Translations under genes and position numbers: made by a program
Assembly (NCBI RefSeq): GCF_017104715.1
Contig: NZ_JAAGPI010000018.1
Location: forward strand, 62,001 to 126,000
Length of the DNA: 64,000 nucleotides
Source: Burkholderia sp. Ac-20365
GTDB taxonomy: Bacteria > Pseudomonadota > Gammaproteobacteria > Burkholderiales > Burkholderiaceae
Direction of reading: 5' to 3'
Shown: positions 32,995 to 41,786 of the stretch, piece after piece
How positions within the stretch are numbered: position 1 is the stretch's first letter
Layout of the letters: each line of letters starts with the position of its first letter
The notes under the pieces: generated by a model
What the model was told of the DNA's origin: nothing
What the model saw: the letters and a program-made list of their open reading frames with translations, nothing else
Databases searched by the model: none

Positions 32995-33921
32995 TTGGAT
33001 CTCAACGATGTCCGCATCTTTGTCAGCGTCGTCCAGACGGGCAGCCTCGTGAATGCGGCGAGCCGGATGGGCGTCCCGCTCGCCACCGTCAGCCGGCGCA
33101 TTCGCGAGCTGGAAAAGCAGCTCAACGTGCAACTGCTGGAGCGCTCCGCGCGCGGCACGCGTCTCACCGACGCCGGCACGCGGCTTTACGAGCACGCGAG
33201 TCTCGGCGTCGAGATACTGGAGAAGGGCGAAGAAGCCGTCGTCAGCGATCAGGCGATGCTCAAAGGCCGGCTACGGCTGTCGCTGCCGCCAGCATTCGAA
33301 ACCTGGTGGGATCTGCTGCACGATTTCCAGCGTCTCTATCCGGACATCCGCGTGCATGTGTACACGACGGAGCGTCGCGTTGATCTGATCGAAGAAGGTA
33401 TCGACGTGGCATTGCGTGTGGGCGCGATCGCGCACGAAGCGATGGTTGCACGGCGCATGTTGACGTACCGTCATGTGCTGGTTGCGAGTCCGCAATTGAT
33501 CAAGCGGTTCGGCGTGCCGCAGGAGCCGGCCGATCTGACGCGCTTTCCGTGTGCGCTCTGGACCCGCGCGCCCAACGACGGTGGCACATGGCAGCTTGGC
33601 AAGACTACCGTCGAACCGCCCGTCGTGTTGACGACTAACGACTATACGCAACTGCGTTATCGCGCGCTGAAAGGCGAGTTCGTTACCGAGATTCCGCCTT
33701 TTCTTGCGGCGCAGCCGATACGGCAAGGGCGGCTCGTGCCGTTGCTGGCGGCGTATCCGTTGCCGGATCAACAGGTGAATTTGCTGTATCCGTCGCATCG
33801 GCATCCTTCCGCGATTGTGAGGGCTTATCTGGATTTTTGTCAGGCACGGATAGCGTGGTTTGTTGATGAATGCGCTATTGATTGGGCGCAGTTTGATTCT
33901 TCGCTGGCGCGGTCTGAATAG
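32995..33921 (+). CDS. LysR-family transcriptional regulator
   Basis: A 308-residue LysR protein of the CrgA/DmlR-like group: HTH at ~1-60 (LNDVRIFVSVVQTGSLVNAASRMGVPLATVSRRIRELEKQLNVQLLER) and an effector domain with VDLIEEGIDVALRVG, characteristic of that group. The start is TTG 32995; a nearby GTG is out of frame. The stop codon is followed after only three bases by a run of TTTTGG hexamers at the edge of the second palindromic module. Target genes unknown. Confidence 0.92.
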   Translation: MDLNDVRIFVSVVQTGSLVNAASRMGVPLATVSRRIRELEKQLNVQLLERSARGTRLTDAGTRLYEHASLGVEILEKGEEAVVSDQAMLKGRLRLSLPPAFETWWDLLHDFQRLYPDIRVHVYTTERRVDLIEEGIDVALRVGAIAHEAMVARRMLTYRHVLVASPQLIKRFGVPQEPADLTRFPCALWTRAPNDGGTWQLGKTTVEPPVVLTTNDYTQLRYRALKGEFVTEIPPFLAAQPIRQGRLVPLLAAYPLPDQQVNLLYPSHRHPSAIVRAYLDFCQARIAWFVDECAIDWAQFDSSLARSE

Positions 33922-33924
33922 CCG

Positions 33925-34014
33925 TTTTGGTTTTGGTTTTGGTTTTGGTTTTGGTTTTGGTTTTGGTTTTGGTTTTGGTTTTGGTTTTGGTTTTGGTTTT
34001 GGTTTTGGTTTTGG
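33925..34014. repeat. Fifteen perfect TTTTGG hexamers
   Basis: The 90 bases are exactly 15 tandem copies of TTTTGG with no mismatch, starting three bases after the LysR stop codon and ending in GTTTTTGG. In translation the array yields alternating two-residue repeats (VL, GF, NQ or PK) in every frame, so ORFs across it are artefacts. It is the outer edge of the second palindromic module; short forms of the same hexamer flank the first module. Confidence 0.97.
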
Positions 34015-34030
34015 GTTTTTGGTTTGTGCC

Positions 34031-34679
34031 GGCATCCGCGTTTTGTTACTGGTGCTTCAGGCGTCGCCCCTGTGCGGGGCGGCACCTACTTTTCTTTGCC
34101 GCGGCAAAGAAAAGTAGGCAAAAGAAAGCCGCTGAACACCGCCAGTTCTTGTTTCCGCCTGAGGGCCCCCAACGGGTCCTCCACTTCAAACGGCAACCTG
34201 CCCTTTACTGCCCGTTGCCAACGCTCTTATTGAACGCCTCACCCGCGTCGCACGCCCGCGTCGCCACACGCGCGACCAACTCTCCCACGTTCTATAGCGG
34301 CAAACTGTGTGTAGCCTGTCGCGGCGTATGCACTTCACTCCGGACTGAAAAGCACGATCGGTGTCGTAAGAGCGCTGAGGTGGGAAGCACTACGACCTAC
34401 ACACAGTTTGCCACCTGGGCGGCCGTAACCAGTCGCTGCCGCTGGCTGCGCTACGGGTGATTGAAGTGGGTGAGGCGCCTATTTAAGGCGTTGGCAACGG
34501 GCAGTGAAAAGCAGTGCGCCGTTTGAAGTGGAGGAACCGTTGGGGGCCCTCAGGCGGTGGTCGAGAGCGGGCGGTGTTAGCCCGCTTTCTTTGCTTACTT
34601 TCTTTGCGGCGGCAAAGAAAGTAAGTGCCGCCCCGCACAGGGGCGACGCGTGAATCAGGCAAAACATCACGCGGATGCC
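34031..34679. repeat. Palindromic repeat module, copy 2, inverted relative to copy 1
   Basis: Bounded by GGCATCCGCG (34031-34040) and its complement (34670-34679), again 649 bases. Parts occur in reverse order to copy 1: hairpin 34066-34080, the perfect 34-base palindrome 34085-34118, central 14-base inverted repeats at 34301-34314 and 34397-34410 (same 110-base core length), the 32-base palindrome 34594-34625 and hairpin 34630-34644. By eye the central ~130 bases differ from copy 1 at only about half a dozen positions. On its right edge lie GCAAAAA heptamers (34697-34743). No gene is supported in it. Confidence 0.9.
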
Positions 34680-34756
34680 AGCGAAAGCAAAACCAAAAAA
34701 GCAAAAAGCAAAAAGCAAAAAGCAAAAAGCAAAAAGCAAAAAACCCCGAAGACCAT

Positions 34757-34779
34757 AAAAACCCGAGCCCTCGGGGCTC
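34757..34779 (-). terminator. Rho-independent terminator of the catalase gene
   Basis: On the minus strand GAGCCC-CGA-GGGCTC is followed by GGGTTTTT, a classic stem plus T-tract, 33-55 bases after the catalase stop codon. Confidence 0.8.
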
Positions 34780-34811
34780 ACCCACACCGGCGTCAGCCAA
34801 TCAAAACACCC

Positions 34812-36245
34812 TCAGCGGATGGACTCCAGCGCCGCCGCAACACCTTTCCCATATGCAGGATCAGCCTTACCACAATGCTCGATATGCAGCTTGCGAATCG
34901 GCTCCGACACCCCCGCCAAAGCACGGGCGGTATTATCGAACAGCGTCTGCTGCTGCGCCGGCGACATCAACCGGAACAACGCCCCAGGCTGCGAAAAGTA
35001 ATCATCATCGACACGATGATTCCAGTGATCCGCAGCACCTTCAACCGACAGCGGCGGCTCACTGAAATCCGGCTGATCAAGCCATTCGCCCCGCGTATTG
35101 GGGTTGTAAGGCGTCGCACCGCCCATATTGCCATCCACACGCATAAAGCCATCGCGATGATAGCTGTGTGTCGGGCACCGCGGTGCATTCACAGGAATCA
35201 GGCTGTGATTCACACCCAAACGGTAGCGCTGCGCATCGCCATACGAGAACAGCCGGCCTTGCAGCATCTTGTCCGGCGAAAAGCTGATGCCCGGCACCAC
35301 ATTGGCGGGATTGAACGCAGACTGCTCGACATCGGCAAAATGATTATCCGCGTTGCGGTTCAACTCCATCACACCCACTTCGATAAGCGGATAGTCCTTC
35401 TTCGGCCACACCTTGGTCAGATCGAACGGGTTGTACGGCGTCTTCGACGCGTCCGCCTCCGGCATCACCTGCACGAACATCGTCCACTTCGGGAACTCGG
35501 TACGCTCGATCGATTCGTACAGGTCGCGGTGCGAACTCTCGCGATCCACACCGACGAGCGCCGTGGCTTCCGCATCGCTCAGGTTCTCGATGCCCTGCTG
35601 CGTGTGCAGATGGAACTTCACCCAGAAGCGTTCCTTATCTGCATTGATAAAGCTGAACGTATGGCTGCCGAAACCGTGCATATGACGGAATGACTTCGGA
35701 ATGCCGCGATCGCTCATCACGATCGTCACCTGATGCAGCGCTTCAGGCAGTTGCGTCCAGAAGTCCCAGTTGCTCTCGGCGCTGCGCAGGCCCGAACGCG
35801 GGTCGCGCTTGATCGCGTGGTTCAGGTCCGGGAACTTCAGCGGATCGCGCAGGAAGAACACCGGCGTATTGTTGCCGACGAGATCCCAGTTGCCTTCGTC
35901 CGTATAGAACTTGACCGCGAAGCCGCGAATGTCGCGCTCGGCATCGGCTGCACCGCGCTCGCCCGCCACCGTCGAGAACCGCGCGAACAGTTCCGTCTTC
36001 TTGCCGATCTGCGAAAAGATCTTCGCGCGCGTGTACTTCGAAATGTCATGCGTGACCGTGAACGTGCCGAAGGCGCCCGAGCCTTTCGCGTGCATGCGGC
36101 GCTCGGGAATCACTTCGCGGTCGAAGTGCGCGAGCTTCTCGAGGAACCACACGTCCTGCAACAACGCGGGACCGCGCGGGCCTGCCGTCTGGATGTTCTG
36201 ATTGTCTACAACGGGTGCGCCAAAAGCAGTCGTCAGTTTGTTCAC
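34812..36245 (-). CDS. Monofunctional heme catalase (small subunit, clade 3 type)
   Basis: A 477-residue catalase that dismutates hydrogen peroxide. Active-site His52 (RRMHAKGSGAFG), Asn125 (VGNNTPVFF) and the proximal heme Tyr in RLFSYGDAQRYRLG are intact. Length and the opening NKLTTAFGAPVVDNQN place it with small-subunit catalases. GTG 36245 is chosen: GGAGG lies 8 bases upstream, and the longer frame is not catalase-like. A good terminator follows. It is divergent from the RpiR regulator gene. No OxyR site was recognised in the upstream region. Confidence 0.95.
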   Translation of the reverse strand: MNKLTTAFGAPVVDNQNIQTAGPRGPALLQDVWFLEKLAHFDREVIPERRMHAKGSGAFGTFTVTHDISKYTRAKIFSQIGKKTELFARFSTVAGERGAADAERDIRGFAVKFYTDEGNWDLVGNNTPVFFLRDPLKFPDLNHAIKRDPRSGLRSAESNWDFWTQLPEALHQVTIVMSDRGIPKSFRHMHGFGSHTFSFINADKERFWVKFHLHTQQGIENLSDAEATALVGVDRESSHRDLYESIERTEFPKWTMFVQVMPEADASKTPYNPFDLTKVWPKKDYPLIEVGVMELNRNADNHFADVEQSAFNPANVVPGISFSPDKMLQGRLFSYGDAQRYRLGVNHSLIPVNAPRCPTHSYHRDGFMRVDGNMGGATPYNPNTRGEWLDQPDFSEPPLSVEGAADHWNHRVDDDYFSQPGALFRLMSPAQQQTLFDNTARALAGVSEPIRKLHIEHCGKADPAYGKGVAAALESIR

Positions 36246-36618
36246 GTCTAGCCCTCCAACACTTAGGGGAAGCTCCGGGGACGCGCCGCCGGATTCGTAC
36301 TGTGGGATTTCCAGCGATTGCGGCAGCAACCAATATCGGGTGCCACCGCTATCGCCAGAGGCGAAATCGGGACGGGGATGCCGTCGAAATGAAAGGCCGC
36401 GCGGTGACCCACGCGCGCGGTCCGGCTACTGCGCAGGCGATCTTAGCGCCATTCGTAGAAGCGAGCAGACAAGGGGGAGGCGCTTACTTACGCACTATGG
36501 ATTTGCCAAATCCGATAAAAAAATTAAGTTAGCGCCTGCTTTATTGTCCTTGTCATATACATACCAGATTGCCGGCCAATGACAGATAACTAACGAAGAA
36601 GATTCGGAACGACATTCG
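36246..36618. other. Divergent intergenic stretch between catalase and ddp regulator
   Basis: About 370 bases holding promoters for both genes. The part near the RpiR gene (36500-36600) is AT-rich (GATAAAAAAATTAAGTTAG) and is the likely promoter region of the ddp operon, but no specific element is assigned. No ORF of coding character. Confidence 0.35.
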
Positions 36619-37497
36619 ATGTCCACCGCGTTCGCCCACACAGTCGAAGCAAGCTTTGCGACGCTCACGCCCACGGCGAAGCGCATCGCCAGCTATATGC
36701 TGGCGAATCTCGAGCGCCTCGGGCTGGAAACGGCGGACCAGATCGCGCAGCAGACGGGCACGAGCGGCATTTCGGTGGGGCGCTTTCTGCGCAGCGTCGG
36801 TTATCGCAATCTCGACGATCTGAAGCGCGAGTTGCGCGGTGCGCAATCGCGTCCGTGGTTTATCACCGACCGGCTCGATGCCTATCGCAGCGAACGCGAA
36901 GACGACACAGCCAATGGCGCCGATGCGTGCGAACCGCCCGCTGCCAGTTCGCTCGATCTCGAAGTCGATGCAATCCGTTACGTGTATCAACTGGCGCAAG
37001 GCGAGACCTTCGCGCGCATTGCGCAACGCATTGCCGAAGCGGATGCCGTCTTCATTCTCGGCATTCAATCCACGCGCGGCATTTCCAATGCGTTCTATAG
37101 CTATCTGGAGTACCTGCGCCCGCGCGTGTTCTACTCTGACGGCATGTCCGGCTCGTATGTCGATTCGCTCAATTCGGAATTCGCGTCGCCGTATCTGATT
37201 GTCACCGACACGCGCGCCTATTCGCGCATTGCCCGGCGCTATTGTGAAGCGGCGACGCGGCGCGGCCTGCCTTTTGCACTCGTCACCGATCTCTATTGCC
37301 CATGGGCGCGCGAATTCCCGTGCGACCTGATTCAGGTGAAAACGGATGTGGGCCAGTTCTGGGATTCGCTTGCGCCGCTCACGTGCCTGTTCAATCTTTT
37401 GCTGACTTCGATTGTCGAAAGGCTGGGTCCGGCCATCGACGAACGCGTTGCGCGCAACCGAGAGTTGCAGCGCGAACTCGATCAATTCGACCTCTGA
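36619..37497 (+). CDS. MurR/RpiR-family transcriptional regulator of the ddp operon
   Basis: A 292-residue protein: RpiR-type HTH at ~1-75 (SFATLTPTAKRIASYMLANLERLGLETADQIAQQTGTSGISVGRFLRSVGY) and a SIS domain at ~125-270 (AQRIAEADAVFILGIQSTRGISNAFYSYLEYL, YLIVTDTRAYSRIARRYCEAATRRG). SIS domains of this family sense phosphosugars; here it sits 5 bp before ddpX, so it probably senses a cell-wall-derived metabolite and controls D-Ala-D-Ala scavenging. It is the first gene of the seven-gene operon. Confidence 0.9.
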   Translation: MSTAFAHTVEASFATLTPTAKRIASYMLANLERLGLETADQIAQQTGTSGISVGRFLRSVGYRNLDDLKRELRGAQSRPWFITDRLDAYRSEREDDTANGADACEPPAASSLDLEVDAIRYVYQLAQGETFARIAQRIAEADAVFILGIQSTRGISNAFYSYLEYLRPRVFYSDGMSGSYVDSLNSEFASPYLIVTDTRAYSRIARRYCEAATRRGLPFALVTDLYCPWAREFPCDLIQVKTDVGQFWDSLAPLTCLFNLLLTSIVERLGPAIDERVARNRELQRELDQFDL

Positions 37498-37502
37498 TTC
37501 TC

Positions 37503-38069
37503 ATGACCGATACCCCACAACTGATTCATATCACTCCGCAAACGCATGGCGTCGAACTCGATCTCGCCTATGCGACTGCCAATAACTTCACCGGCAAGCC
37601 TATCTATAAGGAAGCGCACTGCCTGCTGCTCGCACCCGCCGAAGCAGGCCTGCGCAAGGCTGTCGAACTCGCGGCGAGCATCGGCATGAAGCTGCGCATT
37701 TTTGATGCGTATCGCCCGCCGCAAGCGCAAAAGGTACTGTGGGACTTTCTGCCCGATCCGACCTTTATCGCCGAACTCGGGCGCGGCTCGAATCACAGCC
37801 GCGGCACGGCGATCGATCTGACCTTGATCGACAGCAACGGTGATGAACTCGACATGGGCACGGGCTTCGACGCAATGGTCAAGGAGTCGGAGCACTTCCA
37901 TCAAGGGTTGCCGCAGCATGTGCAGCGAAACCGGTTGCTGCTGCTCGGCATCATGCACGCGTCCGGCTTCACGCATATCGCGAGCGAGTGGTGGCATTAC
38001 GAAATTCCCGGCTCGCGCGCATTGCCTGTCATCGATAACAACGACAGTGGTCCATTGAAGCTGATGTAG
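37503..38069 (+). CDS. ddpX: D-alanyl-D-alanine dipeptidase
   Basis: A 188-residue VanX/DdpX-type zinc dipeptidase. The metal-binding SNHSRGTAIDLTLID (SxHxxGxAxD) and catalytic EWWHYE motifs are present, as is the FDAYRPPQAQKVLW segment. It hydrolyses D-Ala-D-Ala to D-alanine. There is no signal peptide, so it acts in the cytoplasm on dipeptide imported by the following ABC system. It starts 5 bp after the regulator stop. Confidence 0.93.
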   Translation: MTDTPQLIHITPQTHGVELDLAYATANNFTGKPIYKEAHCLLLAPAEAGLRKAVELAASIGMKLRIFDAYRPPQAQKVLWDFLPDPTFIAELGRGSNHSRGTAIDLTLIDSNGDELDMGTGFDAMVKESEHFHQGLPQHVQRNRLLLLGIMHASGFTHIASEWWHYEIPGSRALPVIDNNDSGPLKLM

Positions 38070-38125
38070 TTTCACCCCTTTTTTGCAGCCTTTCCACGCA
38101 TGTTCCCTCTCGATACGGAGCGAGT

Positions 38126-39733
38126 ATGAATCTGGTTTTGCGCAATGCGCTAGCGGCAGTGGCCGTGGTTTCGGCCCTGACGCTTACGATGACGACAACA
38201 AGCACCGCATTGGCGGCCACGCCGAAAGACATGCTGGTGATTGCCACCACGCTCGACGAATTCTCGACGCTCGATCCAGGCGAAGTGTACGAACTGGTGC
38301 CCGAAGAATACGTGGCGAACACGTACGACCGTCTCGTGCGCGTCGACCTGAAAGATCCGTCGAAATTCAACGGCGACGTCGCGCAATCGTGGACGGTCAG
38401 TCCCGATGGACTCACATTCACGTTCAAGATTCGCCCCGGCCTCAAGTTCCACTCCGGCAATTCGCTGACGGCCGATGATGTCGCGTGGTCCATCCAGCGT
38501 TGCGTGCTGCTCGACAAGGGCGCGGCTGCCGTGCTGCAAGGCATCGGCTTGACGAAGGACAACGCGCTGCAGAACGTCAAGAAGATCGACGATTCGACCG
38601 TCAGCATCACGACCGACCAGAAGTACGCGCCGACTTTCGTGCTCAACGTGCTGGGTGCGTGGCCCGCTTCCGTGCTCGACAAGACGCTGCTGATGTCGCA
38701 TCAAAAGGGCAATGACTTCGGCAACGAATGGCTGCGTACGAACGAGGCCGGCTCCGGCGCATACAAGCTCGTCAAATGGACCGCTAACGAAAGCATCATT
38801 CTGCAAAAGTACGACGCTTATCGCATGCCGCTCGCGATGAAGCGCATCGTCATGCGCCACGTGCCCGAAGCCGCAAGCCAGCGCCTGCTGCTCGAAAACG
38901 GTGACGCGGACGTCGCGCGCAATCTCAGCCCCGACGATCTCACCGCGCTCACGAAGGGCAACAAGGCGAGCGTAACGGCCGTGCCGCAAGCGACGCTGCT
39001 CTATCTCGGCCTCAACGTGAAGAACCCGAATCTCGCGAAGCCTGAAGTGCAGGAAGCGATGAAGTGGTTGATCGATTACGACGGCATTCAGAAGAACGTG
39101 ACGAAGAACACCTTCAAGGTGCATCAGACGTTCCTGCCTGAAGGCTTTCTCGGCGCGCTGAACAGCAATCCGTATCACCAGGATGTCGCTAAGGCCAAAG
39201 CACTGCTCGCCAAAGCTGGCTTGCCGAACGGCTTCAACGTGACGATGGATGTGCGCAGCGCGTATCCGTACAACGAAATCGCGCAAGCGGTGCAGGCCAA
39301 TCTCGCGCAAGGCGGCATCAAGGTCGAGATCATTCCGGGCGACAACAAGCAGACGCTCGCGAAGTACCGCGCGCGCCAGCACGATATCTATATCGGCGAA
39401 TGGTCGGCGGATTACATCGACCCGCACAGCAATGCGCAAGGTTACGCGTGGAATCCCGACAACTCCGACAAGTCTTCGTACAAGATGCTTGCATGGCGTA
39501 ATTCGTGGGACATTCCAGAGCTGACGAAAGAGACCAACGCGGCTCTCGCCGAGTCGTCGCCGACCAAACGCGCGCAGCTCTATCAAACCATGCAGAAGGA
39601 AATGCTCGCGAAGTCGCCGTTCGTCATCATGTTCCAGCAGGTGTCGCAAGTGGCGATGCGTCCGGGTGTGTCGGGCCTCGAAGTCGGTCCGATCAATGAC
39701 CTCGTGTCGTATCTGCACGTGAAGAAGCAATAA
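38126..39733 (+). CDS. ddpA: D-Ala-D-Ala dipeptide ABC transporter, substrate-binding protein
   Basis: A 535-residue family-5 solute-binding protein. Sec signal peptide MNLVLRNALAAVAVVSALTL... ends near ALAA; the mature part has SEPTDELDP-like opening (TTLDEFSTLDPGEVYELVPEEYVANTYDRLV), and LTFTFKIRPGLKFHSGNSLTADDVAWSIQR, both typical of dipeptide/oligopeptide binders. The order X-A-B-C-D-F is that of the E. coli ddp operon, which is the basis for the D-Ala-D-Ala assignment. CGGAG precedes the start. Confidence 0.87.
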   Translation: MNLVLRNALAAVAVVSALTLTMTTTSTALAATPKDMLVIATTLDEFSTLDPGEVYELVPEEYVANTYDRLVRVDLKDPSKFNGDVAQSWTVSPDGLTFTFKIRPGLKFHSGNSLTADDVAWSIQRCVLLDKGAAAVLQGIGLTKDNALQNVKKIDDSTVSITTDQKYAPTFVLNVLGAWPASVLDKTLLMSHQKGNDFGNEWLRTNEAGSGAYKLVKWTANESIILQKYDAYRMPLAMKRIVMRHVPEAASQRLLLENGDADVARNLSPDDLTALTKGNKASVTAVPQATLLYLGLNVKNPNLAKPEVQEAMKWLIDYDGIQKNVTKNTFKVHQTFLPEGFLGALNSNPYHQDVAKAKALLAKAGLPNGFNVTMDVRSAYPYNEIAQAVQANLAQGGIKVEIIPGDNKQTLAKYRARQHDIYIGEWSADYIDPHSNAQGYAWNPDNSDKSSYKMLAWRNSWDIPELTKETNAALAESSPTKRAQLYQTMQKEMLAKSPFVIMFQQVSQVAMRPGVSGLEVGPINDLVSYLHVKKQ

Positions 39734-39741
39734 CGGCCGGC

Positions 39742-40812
39742 ATGTCGACACCGCTCACTCCCATCGACCGGGTTCGCGCAGCGTCGGCCCACAGCGCGAG
39801 CGTGCTCTGGACGCTGCGCGTGCTGCGCTGGGCGCTCACGCTCGCGATCACGTTCACGGGGCTGCTCGCCGTGACCTTCGTGATCGGCCGCAAGGTGCCC
39901 ATCGATCCCGTGCTCGCGATACTCGGCGACCGCGCATCGGCAAGTGCATATGCGGCCGCGCGCCTCCAGCTCGGCCTCGACAAGCCGCTCGCCGAGCAGT
40001 TCTTCATCTATGTGAGCGCGGTGTTGCATGGCGATCTCGGCGTGTCGCTGCTGACCGCCAACCCGGTGATCGACGACATCAAGCGCGTGTTCCCTGCAAC
40101 GCTCGAACTCGCCACGCTGTCGACCATCATCGGCATATTGATCGGCGTGCCGCTCGGCGTGGTCGCAGCGGTGAAGCACAACCGCTGGATCGATCACGTC
40201 GCGCGCTTTATCGGTTTGATCGGCAGTTCGGTGCCTGTGTTCTGGCTCGGGCTGATGGGCTTGCTGCTGTTCTATGCGAAGCTGCATTGGGTATCGGGAC
40301 CAGGAAGACTCGACCCCGTATTCGACGGGATGGTCGATACGAAAACAGGCAGCCTGCTGATCGATTCGCTGATTGCGGGTGAATGGGATGTGTTTTTCAA
40401 CGCGTTCTCGCATATCGCGTTGCCCGCCGCGATACTCGGCTACTACTCGGTTGCGTATCTGAGCCGGATGACGCGCTCGTTCATGCTCGATCAGCTGAAT
40501 CAGGAGTACATCACCACGGCGCGAGCGAAAGGTTTGTCCGAGCGGCGCGTGATCTGGGTGCATGCATTCGGCAATATCGCGGTGCCGTTGCTTACCGTGA
40601 TCGCGCTGTCGTACAGCTTTTTGCTCGAAGGCTCGGTGTTGACGGAGATCGTCTTCGCGTGGCCCGGCATCGGCTCGTATCTGACGGGTGCCTTGTTGAA
40701 CGCCGATATGAACGCCGTGCTCGGCAGCACGCTCGTGATCGGCATCACCTTCATTGCGTTGAATCTGCTGACCGACGCGCTCTATCGCGTGTTCGATCCG
40801 CGCGCCCGCTGA
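39742..40812 (+). CDS. ddpB: Dipeptide ABC transporter permease DdpB-type
   Basis: A 356-residue DppB/OppB-type permease: an N-terminal helix (ALTLAITFTGLLAVTFVIG), a large periplasmic loop, then five helices. The EAA loop is EYITTARAKGLSERRVIWVHAFGN. It starts 8 bp after ddpA and pairs with the following DdpC-type permease to form the channel. The first 25 residues are longer than in the family's shortest members. Confidence 0.9.
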   Translation: MSTPLTPIDRVRAASAHSASVLWTLRVLRWALTLAITFTGLLAVTFVIGRKVPIDPVLAILGDRASASAYAAARLQLGLDKPLAEQFFIYVSAVLHGDLGVSLLTANPVIDDIKRVFPATLELATLSTIIGILIGVPLGVVAAVKHNRWIDHVARFIGLIGSSVPVFWLGLMGLLLFYAKLHWVSGPGRLDPVFDGMVDTKTGSLLIDSLIAGEWDVFFNAFSHIALPAAILGYYSVAYLSRMTRSFMLDQLNQEYITTARAKGLSERRVIWVHAFGNIAVPLLTVIALSYSFLLEGSVLTEIVFAWPGIGSYLTGALLNADMNAVLGSTLVIGITFIALNLLTDALYRVFDPRAR

Positions 40813-40870
40813 TGCAACGGAGACTTCCTACGTGCGACACCCTGTTGACCGTTCGACGCAGGACTGGCCG

Positions 40871-41785
40871 ATGAACGCCCCGCGTCCTACCTGGAAGGAA
40901 TGGCTGCTGACCGACACGCCCGCATCGCGCAAGCAGGCGGCGCTTGGCCTCGCGTATCGGCGCTGGCGGCGCTTCAAGGGCAATCCGCTGTCGGTGTTCG
41001 GCTTTCTGATTCTCGTGCTGCTGGTGATCGTCGCGATCATCGGGCCGTGGATTGCGCCACATGATCCGCTGCGGCAGGTTCTGTCGGATCGCCTGCTGCC
41101 GCCGGGTTCGGTATCGCATTGGCTCGGCACCGATCAATTGGGCCGCGATATTCTCTCGCGCATCATCTATGGTTCACGACTCACGCTGTCGATTGCGATA
41201 CTCGTCGTGGTGGTCGTCGTTCCGATCGGGCTGTTGATCGGCACGATGGCGGGCTTTTTCGGCGGCTGGATCGACAATGTGCTGATGCGCATCACCGATA
41301 TCGCGCTCGCGTTTCCGAAGATCGTGCTTGCGCTCGCCTTTGCCGCTGCGCTCGGCCCGGGTGTATTCAATGCGGTAATCGCCATTTCGATCACCGCATG
41401 GCCCGCCTATGCGCGACTCGCGCGCGCAGAAACGCTGCGACTGGTGCAGGCGGACTTCATTCATGTCGCGCGGCTGCAAGGCGCATCGAACGCACGCATT
41501 CTGCTGCGCTATATCGTGCCGCTGTGTTCGTCGTCGGTGATCGTGCGCGCGACGCTCGATATGGCGGGCATCATCCTGACCGTCGCGGGCCTGGGTTTTC
41601 TCGGCCTCGGCGCACAACCACCTAGTCCCGAATGGGGCTTCATGGTCGCATCGGGCCGCAACGTACTGCTCGACTCGTGGTGGGTCGCCACCATTCCGGG
41701 CATCGCGATTCTGCTCGTGAGCCTCGCGTTCAATCTGCTCGGCGACGGCTTGCGCGACGTCTTCGATCCGCGTCATGGAGACTGA
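40871..41785 (+). CDS. ddpC: Dipeptide ABC transporter permease DdpC-type
   Basis: A 304-residue DppC/OppC-type permease. A cytoplasmic lead (EWLLTDTPASRKQAALGLAYRRW) precedes helix 1 (LSVFGFLILVLLVIVAIIG); the periplasmic PHDPLRQVLSDRLLPPGSVSHWLGTDQLGRDILSRIIYG motif is a hallmark of this subfamily; the EAA loop is ADFIHVARLQGASNARILLRYI. ATG 40871 is chosen (AGGA upstream); GTG 40832 with GGAG is an alternative. The next gene begins one base after its stop. Confidence 0.9.
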   Translation: MNAPRPTWKEWLLTDTPASRKQAALGLAYRRWRRFKGNPLSVFGFLILVLLVIVAIIGPWIAPHDPLRQVLSDRLLPPGSVSHWLGTDQLGRDILSRIIYGSRLTLSIAILVVVVVVPIGLLIGTMAGFFGGWIDNVLMRITDIALAFPKIVLALAFAAALGPGVFNAVIAISITAWPAYARLARAETLRLVQADFIHVARLQGASNARILLRYIVPLCSSSVIVRATLDMAGIILTVAGLGFLGLGAQPPSPEWGFMVASGRNVLLDSWWVATIPGIAILLVSLAFNLLGDGLRDVFDPRHGD

Positions 41786-41786
41786 C

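Noticed and set aside
33925..34014. Possible CRISPR array
   Set aside because: The repeat unit is six bases with no spacers and no cas genes nearby.
33271..34460. Frames encoding (PK)n, (NQ)n, (VL)n or (GF)n across the TTTTGG array
   Set aside because: They are translations of a hexanucleotide repeat and of the palindromic module, with no coding character.
38150..39751. 533-codon minus-strand frame across ddpA
   Set aside because: Shadow of the real binding-protein gene; no domain, no ribosome site, composition of antisense high-GC sequence.
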